NCBI GenBank assembly: GCA_002779665.1
Contig: PEVZ01000063.1
Location: 1-11,099, forward strand
Length of the DNA: 11,099 nt
Origin: Candidatus Roizmanbacteria bacterium CG06_land_8_20_14_3_00_34_14
Lineage (GTDB): Bacteria; Patescibacteriota; Microgenomatia; UBA1406; GWC2-37-13
Reading direction: 5' to 3'
The translations under genes were made by a program, and so were the position numbers. Of this stretch, positions 1-4,972 are shown in pieces. The notes under the pieces are model-generated. The model was not told the DNA's origin. It searched no databases and saw only the letters and a list, made by a program, of their open reading frames with translations. Each line of letters begins with the position of its first letter. Positions within the stretch are counted from its first letter, which is position 1.

Positions 1-124
1 AAGAAAAACAGAAGTTATTTAGGAAAATAAAAGTTAATCCTGTTGATTTTTAAAACTTGATTTCATGCTCATTATTGGATTAGAAAATACTCTTCTTGTC
101 AAACGATTTTGGGCATCGTAGTAG
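1..124. other. Left flank, mostly non-coding; possible 3' end of an upstream gene
   Basis: Two plus-strand frames are open from the window edge: one reads a short tail ending KKNRSYLGK with a stop at 28-30, the other ends KVNPVDF with a stop at 51-53. Either could be the C-terminus of an upstream gene, but too little is visible to choose. I see no further gene, RNA or clear terminator between about 54 and 124. Confidence 0.3.
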
Positions 125-144
125 TGGAATGATTCATCATTCCA
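125..144. repeat. 20-bp perfect palindrome upstream of the first toxin-antitoxin promoter
   Basis: Nine-base arms (TGGAATGAT and ATCATTCCA) flank a 2-nt centre, TC. It lies about 30 bp upstream of the -35 box of the first module and touches the tandem 10-mers. It could be an antitoxin-binding operator, a hairpin closing the upstream transcript (though no T-run follows), or a relative of the GTCATTCC palindromic repeats elsewhere in the window. The symmetry is seen directly; the role is not known. Confidence 0.6.
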
Positions 145-173
145 AAATAATTCAAAATAATTCAAAATAATTC
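144..173 (+). repeat. Three perfect tandem copies of AAAATAATTC
   Basis: The 10-bp unit occurs at 144-153, 154-163 and 164-173 without mismatch and ends 2 bp before the -35 box (176-181). A period of one helical turn puts each A/T block on the same DNA face, so this may act as a bent or UP-like promoter-enhancing element, or as repeated antitoxin half-sites. It is too short to be a CRISPR array. Confidence 0.75.
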
Positions 174-175
174 AT

Positions 176-204
176 TTGACAAAGTTTACAAAGTTTGCTA
201 AATT
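176..204 (+). promoter_or_regulatory. Promoter of first Phd/VapC module, predicted leaderless
   Basis: A perfect TTGACA (-35, 176-181) is separated by 17 bp from TAAATT (-10, 199-204; 4 of 6 consensus bases). The expected transcription start, about 7 nt past the -10, coincides with the A of the ATG at 211, which would make the mRNA leaderless. No Shine-Dalgarno precedes that ATG. Confidence 0.65.
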
Positions 205-210
205 ATAACT

Positions 211-510
211 ATGCAAAATTTACAATCAATTTCTACTAAAGAATTAAGGGATAATTTGGCAGAAATATTAGAAAGAGTGGCTATAGGACAGCAATCATTT
301 GAAGTATATAAATTTGGGACAATTAAGGCAGTCATAAATCCTCCTCAAATAAAAACAAAAGAAAAAAGGAAAGTAATTTATTTTAGAAAGTTGCCAGCTT
401 TTGGTATGTGGAAAGATAGAGATGATATGAAGGATTCTGCCAAATGGGTTAGACAACTTCGAAAAAAAGAGAGTATGCGCTCCTATTCATTATATGCAAA
501 ATCAAAATAA
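211..510 (+). CDS. Phd/YefM-type antitoxin
   Basis: This 99-residue protein begins with the pattern typical of Phd/YefM antitoxins: residues 6-45 contain 'STKELRDNLAEILERV', then a short strand segment ending 'IKAVINP'. This N-terminal fold normally dimerises and binds operator DNA, while the C-terminal half (about 50-99, rich in Lys and Arg, with a Trp pair) would wrap around and block the toxin. The gene overlaps the downstream vapC by 17 nt, which supports translational coupling. The ATG at 211 is favoured because the promoter predicts transcription starting at that base. The family call rests on the N-terminal pattern; the C-terminal part I do not recognise. It is probably autoregulated, since a palindrome and tandem repeats lie just upstream. 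Confidence 0.75.
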   Translation: MQNLQSISTKELRDNLAEILERVAIGQQSFEVYKFGTIKAVINPPQIKTKEKRKVIYFRKLPAFGMWKDRDDMKDSAKWVRQLRKKESMRSYSLYAKSK

Positions 511-877
511 ATATCTTTTTGACTCAAATGTAATCATCGATTATCTTCGAGGTAATGAGAGAGCGGTAAGTCTTATTGAAAAAACGGAATTGTTAACCAT
601 ATCAGTTGTTACAGTTGGCGAAGTTTATCAGGGAGTTTTGAATAATAAAGAACTTCAAAGAATTAGAGAGGTTTTAAAAAGCTTTAAGGTTATTAATATT
701 ATCGAATCAATTTCGAAAAACGCAGTTAAACTCGTGGAAAACTATCACTTGACTTCAGGTTTATATTTTCTCGATGCTCTTATTGCCGCTACAGCCTTAG
801 AAAACAATCTTACTTTATTAACAAGTAATACAAAACATTTTCTTAAGATAAAGGAAATAAGGGTTGAAAAATGGTAA
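494..877 (+). CDS. vapC: VapC-family PIN-domain ribonuclease toxin
   Basis: The 127-residue protein is a complete PIN domain, the fold of VapC toxins that cut tRNA, rRNA or mRNA with Mg2+. Visible acidic residues are D10 in 'FDSNVIIDYL', E43 in 'VGEVYQG' and D94 in 'LDALIAATAL'. The fourth motif reads 'TSNTKHF', with Asn112 where many relatives have Asp or Asn, so the active site looks intact. Length is typical of the family. It overlaps the antitoxin gene by 17 nt and ends 60 nt before the next module. It is a paralogue of the second VapC at 3722-4114, sharing the 'DSNxIIDxL' and 'LIAATAL' blocks. A Phd-type antitoxin paired with a VapC toxin is a known mixed arrangement. Target RNA cannot be read from the sequence. 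Confidence 0.88.
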   Translation: MQNQNKYLFDSNVIIDYLRGNERAVSLIEKTELLTISVVTVGEVYQGVLNNKELQRIREVLKSFKVINIIESISKNAVKLVENYHLTSGLYFLDALIAATALENNLTLLTSNTKHFLKIKEIRVEKW

Positions 878-900
878 TTACAACTTGGGAGTAGAGAGGC

Positions 901-929
901 TTGACAAATAAAATATCTTCCATTATCCT
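901..929 (+). promoter_or_regulatory. Promoter of AbiE-like module, near-leaderless
   Basis: TTGACA (901-906), a 17-bp spacer and TATCCT (924-929) form a strong promoter. Transcription would start near 935-937, leaving at most about 3 nt before the ATG at 938. The -10 box forms part of the inverted repeat at 924-949. Confidence 0.75.
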
Positions 930-949
930 GTACACATATGTACAGGATA
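924..949. promoter_or_regulatory. 26-bp inverted repeat over -10 box and start codon: likely AbiEi operator
   Basis: The arms TATCCTGTACA (924-934) and TGTACAGGATA (939-949) are perfect reverse complements around a 4-bp centre. The left arm contains the whole -10 box and the right arm holds the last two bases of the start codon and the following codons. AbiEi antitoxins are known to repress their own promoter by binding inverted repeats, so a protein bound here would block RNA polymerase. In a transcript starting near 936 only the right arm would be transcribed, which argues for a DNA operator rather than an RNA hairpin. Confidence 0.75.
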
Positions 950-1468
950 GACACACTATTAAAGCTAAAAGAAAAGTTATTTCATACCAATGATATGGCT
1001 TTATTGTGGGGGATAAATAATAAAAATACCCTTTATACGACGATAAAACGATATGTTCAAAAGGGAATTTTAATCCCTATTCATAAAGGATTTTATTCAA
1101 CTATTTCCTTGGATCAAATAGATCCGTTTAAGCTGGCCGTCGGTTATCTTCACCGGTTTGCATACGTCAGTTGCGAAACAGTTCTAATCCGCGAAGGAAT
1201 TATTTTTCAAAAAGAAAATTATTTAACTCTGATTTCCAGTGTTTCTAAAAAATTTACAATATCAAATCGTCCATATTTGGTTCGCCAACTCAAAGATAGT
1301 TATCTATATTACGATCGTGGCATAGATAGAATAGATGGTGTGTTGACGGCTAATGTTGAGCGGTCTGTAGCCGATCTGTTATATTTCAATTCTAATTATT
1401 ACTTTGACAACGAGAAGAAAATTGATTGGAAAGAAGTTAGAGAAATACGAAAAGTTATCAGTTATTAG
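938..1468 (+). CDS. abiEi: AbiEi-like antitoxin with winged-helix DNA-binding domain
   Basis: The 176-residue protein resembles AbiEi antitoxins of type IV toxin-antitoxin/abortive-infection systems. Residues 1-55 look like the winged-helix domain ('NDMALLWGINNKNTLYTTI', then 'KGILIPIHKGFYS'). The rest carries family-like segments: 'SCETVLIREGII' near 78-89 and 'ERSVADLLYF' with 'YYFD' near 141-157. It is followed by the matching nucleotidyltransferase toxin. AbiEi both counteracts the toxin and represses the operon; here a 26-bp palindrome overlaps its -10 box and start codon. The start at 938 fits a near-leaderless transcript. Its final codons lie inside the heptamer repeats at 1454-1481. 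Confidence 0.8.
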   Translation: MYRIDTLLKLKEKLFHTNDMALLWGINNKNTLYTTIKRYVQKGILIPIHKGFYSTISLDQIDPFKLAVGYLHRFAYVSCETVLIREGIIFQKENYLTLISSVSKKFTISNRPYLVRQLKDSYLYYDRGIDRIDGVLTANVERSVADLLYFNSNYYFDNEKKIDWKEVREIRKVISY

Positions 1469-1481
1469 TTATTGGTTATTA
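1454..1481 (+). repeat. Four tandem GTTAT(C/T)(A/G) heptamers at the antitoxin/toxin junction
   Basis: Units GTTATCA, GTTATTA, GTTATTG and GTTATTA lie head to tail. The first two supply the last codons and part of the stop of abiEi, and the array ends 8 nt before the proposed abiEii ATG at 1490. A 7-bp unit is not a multiple of three, so gain or loss of a copy would change the antitoxin's last residues and the spacing to the toxin. Confidence 0.75.
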
Positions 1482-1489
1482 GAAAAACT

Positions 1490-2224
1490 ATGATTTTGCC
1501 AAAAAGAGAAGACGTTTATCATAAAGTTCAACTTTTTCGGTTATTAACTGAAATCTTAGATAGTCCGATTGCAAAAGATGTTTATTTTAAAGGTGGCAGT
1601 GCCACCACAATGCTTGGTTTTTTAGACCGATTTTCAGTTGATTTAGACTTCGATTTGAAACTGAAAGCTGACAAAAAAGTTATTGATAAAAATTTGAGAA
1701 AAATTTTTCAAGAGCTTGATTTAAAAATTAGTCAAAAAAGCAATAGGTCGTTCTTTTACCTTCTTAAATATCCGGCGAAACTATGCTCAAGAAATACAAT
1801 TAAACTAAGTTTTATTGATACGGCTTTAAAATCAAATACTTACTCTTCTTTTTACCTGGCAGAGATTGACAGGTTTGCCTTTTGTCAGACTTCAGATACG
1901 ATGTTTGCCAATAAACTTGTTGCCGTGACGGACCGTTATAAAAAACACAAAATGATCGCCGGACGTGATATTTATGATATACATCATTTTTTCTTGTCAG
2001 GTTTTAAATATAACGAGGCAGTTATTAAAGAAAGAACGGGTAAACAACCTATTAAATATTTTCAAGATTTGATTAAGTTTATCGATACTAAAGTGACTGA
2101 TAAAATAGTTAGTGAAGATTTAAGTTTTTTACTGACGCACGAAAAATTTCTGTCGATACGAAAGGTTTTAAAAAGAGAAACTTTGATGTTTTTAAAAGAT
2201 GAAGTTAAAAGAACCTTAGAATAG
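1490..2224 (+). CDS. abiEii: AbiEii/AbiGii-family nucleotidyltransferase toxin
   Basis: The protein (244 residues from the ATG at 1490) shows the DNA polymerase beta-like nucleotidyltransferase motifs of AbiEii toxins. These are 'FKGGSA' (GGS at 35-37) with 'DRFSVDLDFDL' (acidic pair D51, D53), a lysine in 'TMFANKLVAVTDR' (K142), and 'GRDIYDIHHF' (R159, D160, D163). Members of this family modify RNA with nucleotides; some block tRNAs by adding bases to the 3' end. It follows the cognate antitoxin by 21 nt. An in-frame TTG at 1472 would add six residues, but it sits inside the heptamer repeats and ATG is the better start. No Shine-Dalgarno is visible. An intrinsic terminator follows. Confidence 0.85.
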   Translation: MILPKREDVYHKVQLFRLLTEILDSPIAKDVYFKGGSATTMLGFLDRFSVDLDFDLKLKADKKVIDKNLRKIFQELDLKISQKSNRSFFYLLKYPAKLCSRNTIKLSFIDTALKSNTYSSFYLAEIDRFAFCQTSDTMFANKLVAVTDRYKKHKMIAGRDIYDIHHFFLSGFKYNEAVIKERTGKQPIKYFQDLIKFIDTKVTDKIVSEDLSFLLTHEKFLSIRKVLKRETLMFLKDEVKRTLE

Positions 2225-2268
2225 TAAGCCCATAATTTCCTTTCTAACGCTCTTCACCAAGTGTGTTG

Positions 2269-2313
2269 AAAAAAATGTTACACCGTAATATTAGAGTGTA
2301 ACATCATTTTTTT
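2269..2313 (+). terminator. Intrinsic terminator after abiEii, possibly bidirectional
   Basis: A perfect 9-bp stem (ATGTTACAC at 2275-2283 with GTGTAACAT at 2296-2304) with a 12-nt loop is followed by seven T residues at 2307-2313. An A-run (2269-2275) on the other side would act as a T-run on the minus strand, so the minus-strand gene at 2437-2637 could also end here. Confidence 0.8.
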
Positions 2314-2342
2314 GTCATCCTCGCAATGATAGGGATAAATTC
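2314..2342 (+). repeat. Degenerate GTCATTCC-type palindromic repeat
   Basis: The stretch begins GTCATCCTCGC and continues to AGGGATAAA, matching with mismatches the outline GTCATTCCCG...CGGGAAT seen more cleanly at 9197-9226. A short imperfect stem is still possible. It is probably a decayed copy of a dispersed palindromic element. Confidence 0.4.
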
Positions 2343-2361
2343 TTTAATTATGTTATTAAAA

Positions 2362-2386
2362 AATTTCCGCTTCTGCAGGAATGACA
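2362..2386 (-). repeat. Degenerate GTCATTCC-type palindromic repeat, opposite orientation
   Basis: Read on the minus strand this is GTCATTCCTGC, AGAA, GCGGAAAT: a TTCC...GC/GC...GGAA stem with one bulged T and a 4-nt loop. It faces the copy at 2314-2342. The remainder, 2387-2436, contains only a small GCTAC-GGG-GTAGC hairpin at 2411-2423. Confidence 0.45.
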
Positions 2387-2436
2387 TAATACAGATATCC
2401 TGACTGCTTGGCTACGGGGTAGCTCATTTACAACAC

Positions 2437-2637
2437 TTATGAGGAGCGACTATTTATTGGATTTTTTAGGCAATTGGCTTCGTGAAGCGTGATTTGTTCT
2501 GAAGCATCCATAAGGGCAAATAGTCTTGAATTTAAAAAATTTGATCCAACAATATATGTTGTACTTACAGAAAAACCACAATATTTGCACTTTTGATTAA
2601 TGGTTTTTATTTCTAGAGTTTTTTCATATTTTTCCAT
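2437..2637 (-). CDS. Small hypothetical protein with CxxC...HxxxC zinc-binding pattern
   Basis: This 66-residue minus-strand ORF is the only gene-like content between abiEii and brnT. It carries C17 and C20 in 'KCKYCGF' and H52 and C56 in 'HEANC', the spacing expected of a C-C-H-C zinc site, inside an otherwise mixed, non-repetitive sequence. The ATG at 2637 lies exactly 7 nt past a TAAAAT hexamer (2649-2644, minus strand), the same leaderless geometry seen for the other genes here. I do not recognise the family. It could be a free-standing small regulator or a chance ORF; the cysteine/histidine pattern is the main support. It would end convergent to abiEii. Confidence 0.45.
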   Translation of the reverse strand: MEKYEKTLEIKTINQKCKYCGFSVSTTYIVGSNFLNSRLFALMDASEQITLHEANCLKNPINSRSS

Positions 2638-2643
2638 TTTTAT

Positions 2644-2669
2644 ATTTTACTTCTTCTTCTTCTTATCAA
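2644..2669 (-). promoter_or_regulatory. Possible promoter of the small minus-strand gene
   Basis: On the minus strand TTGATA (2669-2664) is followed after 14 bp by TAAAAT (2649-2644); the spacing is too short for a normal promoter, so the -35 assignment is weak. The intervening bases are GAA repeats. The -10 places transcription start at the ATG. Confidence 0.3.
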
Positions 2670-2708
2670 GGGTATTTGGACGGCACAACAGGCTAATCGA
2701 TTTCTGTG

Positions 2709-2769
2709 TCATCCCCGTGTTTTGCCGGCCGTAGCCTTGTGCGAAGACTGGAAGACGGGGATCAAGACT
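2709..2769 (+). repeat. Palindromic repeat copy with an enlarged loop
   Basis: Arms ATCCCCGT (2711-2718) and ACGGGGAT (2755-2762) are perfect complements, preceded by GTC and followed by CAAGAC, as in the repeat at 9197-9226. The loop is 36 nt rather than 4 and is GC-rich compared with its surroundings. It looks like the same element carrying about 31 extra bases between GTG and AAGAC. It lies just upstream of the brnT promoter. Confidence 0.55.
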
Positions 2770-2791
2770 AAAATTACCCATTATTTATCCC

Positions 2792-2820
2792 TTGACTTTG
2801 TATCAGACAGTATATACACT
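2792..2820 (+). promoter_or_regulatory. Promoter of BrnT/BrnA-like module, predicted leaderless
   Basis: TTGACT (2792-2797), a 17-bp spacer and TACACT (2815-2820) place the transcription start at or beside 2827, which is an in-frame GTG. A small palindrome, GTATATAC (2810-2817), overlaps the -10 and could be an operator half. Confidence 0.6.
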
Positions 2821-2826
2821 AATAAA

Positions 2827-3123
2827 GTGAAGATTATTGAAAAGAGTATAGAATTTGAGTGGGACAGGGGAAATATTGACAAAAATTGGTTGAAGCATAG
2901 AGTAACCAATAAGGAATCAGAAGAATCGTTTTTTGATAAAAATAAAATAATATATAAAGATATATTTCACTCAAATAAAGAAAAAAGATACATTTTACTC
3001 GGAAGAGCAAAAAATTATAAGTTGCTTTATATAGTATTTACTATTAGAAATGAAAAAATAAGAATAATTTCGAGTCGTAAAACTGATAAAAAGGAGGAAA
3101 AAATATATGAAAAAAATTCTTAA
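2827..3123 (+). CDS. brnT: BrnT-family ribonuclease toxin
   Basis: From the GTG at 2827 this is a 98-residue protein with the BrnT layout: 'IEFEWD' (8-13), 'NWLKHRVT' near 20-27, 'DIFHSNKEKRYILLGR' near 45-60, and 'KIRIISSRK' near 77-85 followed by acidic/basic residues and 'EKIYEK'. BrnT toxins are RelE-like ribonucleases that stop translation. The reading frame is open further upstream to a TTG at 2722, but those residues (TTG 2722 to 2826) run through a palindromic repeat and the promoter, and family members start shortly before FEWD. The GTG coincides with the predicted transcription start. The antitoxin gene overlaps its 3' end by 17 nt, with toxin first as usual for this family. Confidence 0.85.
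   Translation: MKIIEKSIEFEWDRGNIDKNWLKHRVTNKESEESFFDKNKIIYKDIFHSNKEKRYILLGRAKNYKLLYIVFTIRNEKIRIISSRKTDKKEEKIYEKNS
3091..3097 (+). promoter_or_regulatory. Strong Shine-Dalgarno for brnA
   Basis: AAGGAGG lies 9 nt before the ATG at 3107, inside the end of brnT. It is the only canonical ribosome-binding site I see in the window, and would let the antitoxin be translated in excess of the leaderless, GTG-started toxin. Confidence 0.8.
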
Positions 3124-3373
3124 ACTGCCAAAATTTAAAAATGAAGACGAAGAGCGTGATTTTTGGGCAAAGATTGACTTGACTGATTATTTTGATGCAG
3201 ATGATTTCGAAGAAGTCAGCTTTCCAAATTTAAAACCGACTACCCGTTCAATTTCAATCAGAATTCCGGAATATTTATTGGGACATCTTAAAGAAAAGGC
3301 CAATGCTCTGATGATCCCATACCAAAGCCTGATTAAAATATATATTCAAAAGGGGTTGGGGTTTGATAAGTAA
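3107..3373 (+). CDS. brnA: BrnA/CopG-type ribbon-helix-helix antitoxin
   Basis: The 88-residue protein has an acidic N-terminal half with 'DFWAKIDLTDYFD' (18-30), expected to contact the toxin. Its C-terminal half (about 45-86) fits a ribbon-helix-helix domain: strand 'RSISIRI', helix 'PEYLLGHLKEKANAL', turn 'MIPYQSL', helix 'IKIYIQKGL'. This order matches CopG-type antitoxins found behind BrnT-like toxins. It overlaps brnT by 17 nt and has the strongest ribosome-binding site in the window. By analogy it should bind the brnT promoter as a dimer, alone or with the toxin. No terminator is obvious in the 81 nt before the next module's start. Confidence 0.8.
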   Translation: MKKILKLPKFKNEDEERDFWAKIDLTDYFDADDFEEVSFPNLKPTTRSISIRIPEYLLGHLKEKANALMIPYQSLIKIYIQKGLGFDK

Positions 3374-3418
3374 AAAAATTCCAGTGATGATGGAGTGAGA
3401 GTGAGGAAAACGTACATA

Positions 3419-3446
3419 TTGACAAAATGACACTTTCTGTTAAAAT
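3419..3446 (+). promoter_or_regulatory. Promoter of second Phd/VapC module, near-leaderless
   Basis: TTGACA (3419-3424), a 16-bp spacer and TAAAAT (3441-3446) put the start of transcription around 3453, 0-3 nt before the ATG at 3455. A direct repeat TACATAT lies at 3413-3419 and 3450-3456, flanking the promoter and possibly binding the antitoxin. Confidence 0.7.
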
Positions 3447-3454
3447 AATTACAT

Positions 3455-3712
3455 ATGAACAACATTGTCAATGTTTCTGATTTCAGAAATAATATTTCCG
3501 ATTATATAAACAGAGTGAGATATAACAAAGACTCTTTTTTATTGAAAAAAGGGAAGTCAATCGTAGCTAAAGTCGTTGTTTATAAAGAGCAGAAAGAACT
3601 TTTAACCGAGGATAAAATAAAAAAATACGTCGGTATTCTTAGTGATGGTGAAGCAAAGAACATGAAAAAACACATGAGAAAATTCCGCAAAAACTTTAAG
3701 ATTATAAAATAA
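3455..3712 (+). CDS. Phd/YefM-type antitoxin (second module)
   Basis: An 85-residue protein beginning 'NIVNVSDFRNNISDYINRV' and continuing with a Lys-rich strand 'SFLLKKGKSIVAKVVV', the N-terminal pattern of Phd/YefM antitoxins. The basic C-terminus (about 66-85, 'KNMKKHMRKFRKNF') is expected to bind the toxin. The paired vapC starts 9 nt after its stop. It shares the general pattern but little direct identity with the antitoxin at 211-510, so the modules are probably not interchangeable. No Shine-Dalgarno is present; translation would start from the near-leaderless 5' end. Confidence 0.75.
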   Translation: MNNIVNVSDFRNNISDYINRVRYNKDSFLLKKGKSIVAKVVVYKEQKELLTEDKIKKYVGILSDGEAKNMKKHMRKFRKNFKIIK

Positions 3713-3721
3713 ACTTGGGTT

Positions 3722-4114
3722 ATGGGTATATTGATAGACTCGAACATAATTATTGATTTTTTAAATAATCAAGACTCTGCGGTCGACTTCTTTAAAAATA
3801 AATCCCAAAATAAGGATCTCTTTATAAGTATTATTTCTTGGGCTGAAGTAGTCTATGGTTTTAGGAAAAATAAATCGCATAAAAAAGTGCAATTATTTAA
3901 AGACTTTTTGCAAGAAAATAACATTTTTATTATTTCGATAGATCAAAAAGTAGCTGAAAAATATCTTGATATTAAAATTGACTTGGAAATTAAAAGAATT
4001 CCGTTGGATGAATTTGATCTTTTGATAGCCGCAACTGCATTAGCTAATAATTTATCTCTATCAACTAGAAACGTAAAGCATTTTAAAAGAATAAATAATT
4101 TAATTTTACTTTAA
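3722..4114 (+). CDS. vapC: VapC-family PIN-domain ribonuclease toxin (second module)
   Basis: This 130-residue PIN protein shows D6 in 'IDSNIIIDFL', E42 in 'WAEVVYG', D99 in 'FDLLIAATAL' and the end motif 'STRNVKHF' (114-121), closer to the usual family form than the first VapC. It is expected to be an Mg2+-dependent RNase inhibited by the preceding antitoxin. The class IV aminotransferase gene begins only 4 nt after its stop, with no terminator between, so the aminotransferase is probably transcribed from the toxin-antitoxin promoter. Confidence 0.88.
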   Translation: MGILIDSNIIIDFLNNQDSAVDFFKNKSQNKDLFISIISWAEVVYGFRKNKSHKKVQLFKDFLQENNIFIISIDQKVAEKYLDIKIDLEIKRIPLDEFDLLIAATALANNLSLSTRNVKHFKRINNLILL

Positions 4115-4118
4115 ATTT

Positions 4119-4967
4119 ATGGACTTTAAACACTTTTCTCAAAACGGAAAGATCCTACCAATCGAAAAGGCAGTCATTCCGCTTTCTAATATTGAATATT
4201 CTTACGGTTACGGAGTTTATGAAAGTCTGCGGGTAAATAACGGAATGGTCTATTTCATTGATGATCATATTAAAAGATTGATAGAATCGGCAAAAATAAT
4301 CGGGATAAATCATCTGTTTGATGAAGATTTTGTAAAAAAAAGCATTTTGGATTTGGTTGCGGATTATCAAATAGAAACTTTTAATCTGAAAATACTTTTA
4401 ATCGGCGGAGCGACGAAAGAAAGAGCTGTCTTAAATATTTTTTGTCTTAATCCATTTTTTCCCGACCGTAAATTGTATCATCAGGGAGCAGAATTTATTA
4501 CTTACGAATATGAAAGGGCTTTTCCTCACGCAAAAACTTTAAATATGCTACAAAGTTATCTTGCCTACAAAAAAGCCAAGGAATCGGGGTCGTACGATGC
4601 TCTTTTGGTCAATCAGAATGGGTATGTCACTGAAGGAACAAGGACGAACTTTTTTTGTATAAAAAGAAAAACAATTTACACTCCTTTTAAAAAAGATATT
4701 TTGCTGGGAGTAATGAGAAAAGCAATGCTAAAAGTGGCATTAAGCAACGACTATAAAATAGTTGAAACTAATATAAAACTTGATGATGTTAAATCATATG
4801 ATGGTGCTTTTGTGACAAGTACTTCTTCAAAAATAATGCCGATAAAATCAATTAATGGAATAGTTTTTAATATTCCTGCTTCATTAAAAGAGTTGATGAG
4901 TTTGCTTAATAAATTTTTGGAAATAAATTTCCCATTTGCAATAAAAATTATTTCCTGTATAATTTAA
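4119..4967 (+). CDS. Class IV PLP-dependent aminotransferase (IlvE/Dat/PabC superfamily)
   Basis: A 282-residue fold-type IV PLP enzyme. Visible signatures are 'EYSYGYGVYESLRV' (26-39), an Arg in 'DDHIKRL' (R53), the PLP lysine K139 in 'HAKTLN', the cofactor-binding glutamate E172 in 'VTEGTRTNFF', and 'STSSKIMPI' (244-252). The superfamily includes branched-chain aminotransferase, D-amino-acid aminotransferase and aminodeoxychorismate lyase. The sequence alone does not decide. Its position before the chorismate operon makes aminodeoxychorismate lyase or an amino-acid transaminase attractive, but that is inference. It starts 4 nt after vapC without a Shine-Dalgarno. Its last codons double as the promoter of the aromatic operon, which may explain the divergent 'FPFAIKIISCII' tail. 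Confidence 0.8.
   Translation: MDFKHFSQNGKILPIEKAVIPLSNIEYSYGYGVYESLRVNNGMVYFIDDHIKRLIESAKIIGINHLFDEDFVKKSILDLVADYQIETFNLKILLIGGATKERAVLNIFCLNPFFPDRKLYHQGAEFITYEYERAFPHAKTLNMLQSYLAYKKAKESGSYDALLVNQNGYVTEGTRTNFFCIKRKTIYTPFKKDILLGVMRKAMLKVALSNDYKIVETNIKLDDVKSYDGAFVTSTSSKIMPIKSINGIVFNIPASLKELMSLLNKFLEINFPFAIKIISCII
4936..4963 (+). promoter_or_regulatory. Promoter of the aromatic (aro) operon
   Basis: A perfect TATAAT (4958-4963) is preceded after 16 bp by TTGCAA (4936-4941, 4 of 6 matches) and directly by TG. It lies inside the 3' end of the aminotransferase gene. Transcription would begin near 4970, 3 nt before the leader-peptide ATG. Confidence 0.7.
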
Positions 4968-4972
4968 TAACC

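Noticed and set aside
144..173. CRISPR-like repeat array
   Set aside because: The units are 10 bp, directly tandem and without spacers.
1472..1489. TTG start for abiEii at 1472
   Set aside because: It lies inside the heptamer repeats, six codons before an ATG; the added residues carry no family signal.
2722..2826. TTG-started N-terminal extension of brnT
   Set aside because: It would translate a palindromic repeat and the module's promoter; the family starts shortly before FEWD and a GTG lies at the predicted transcription start.
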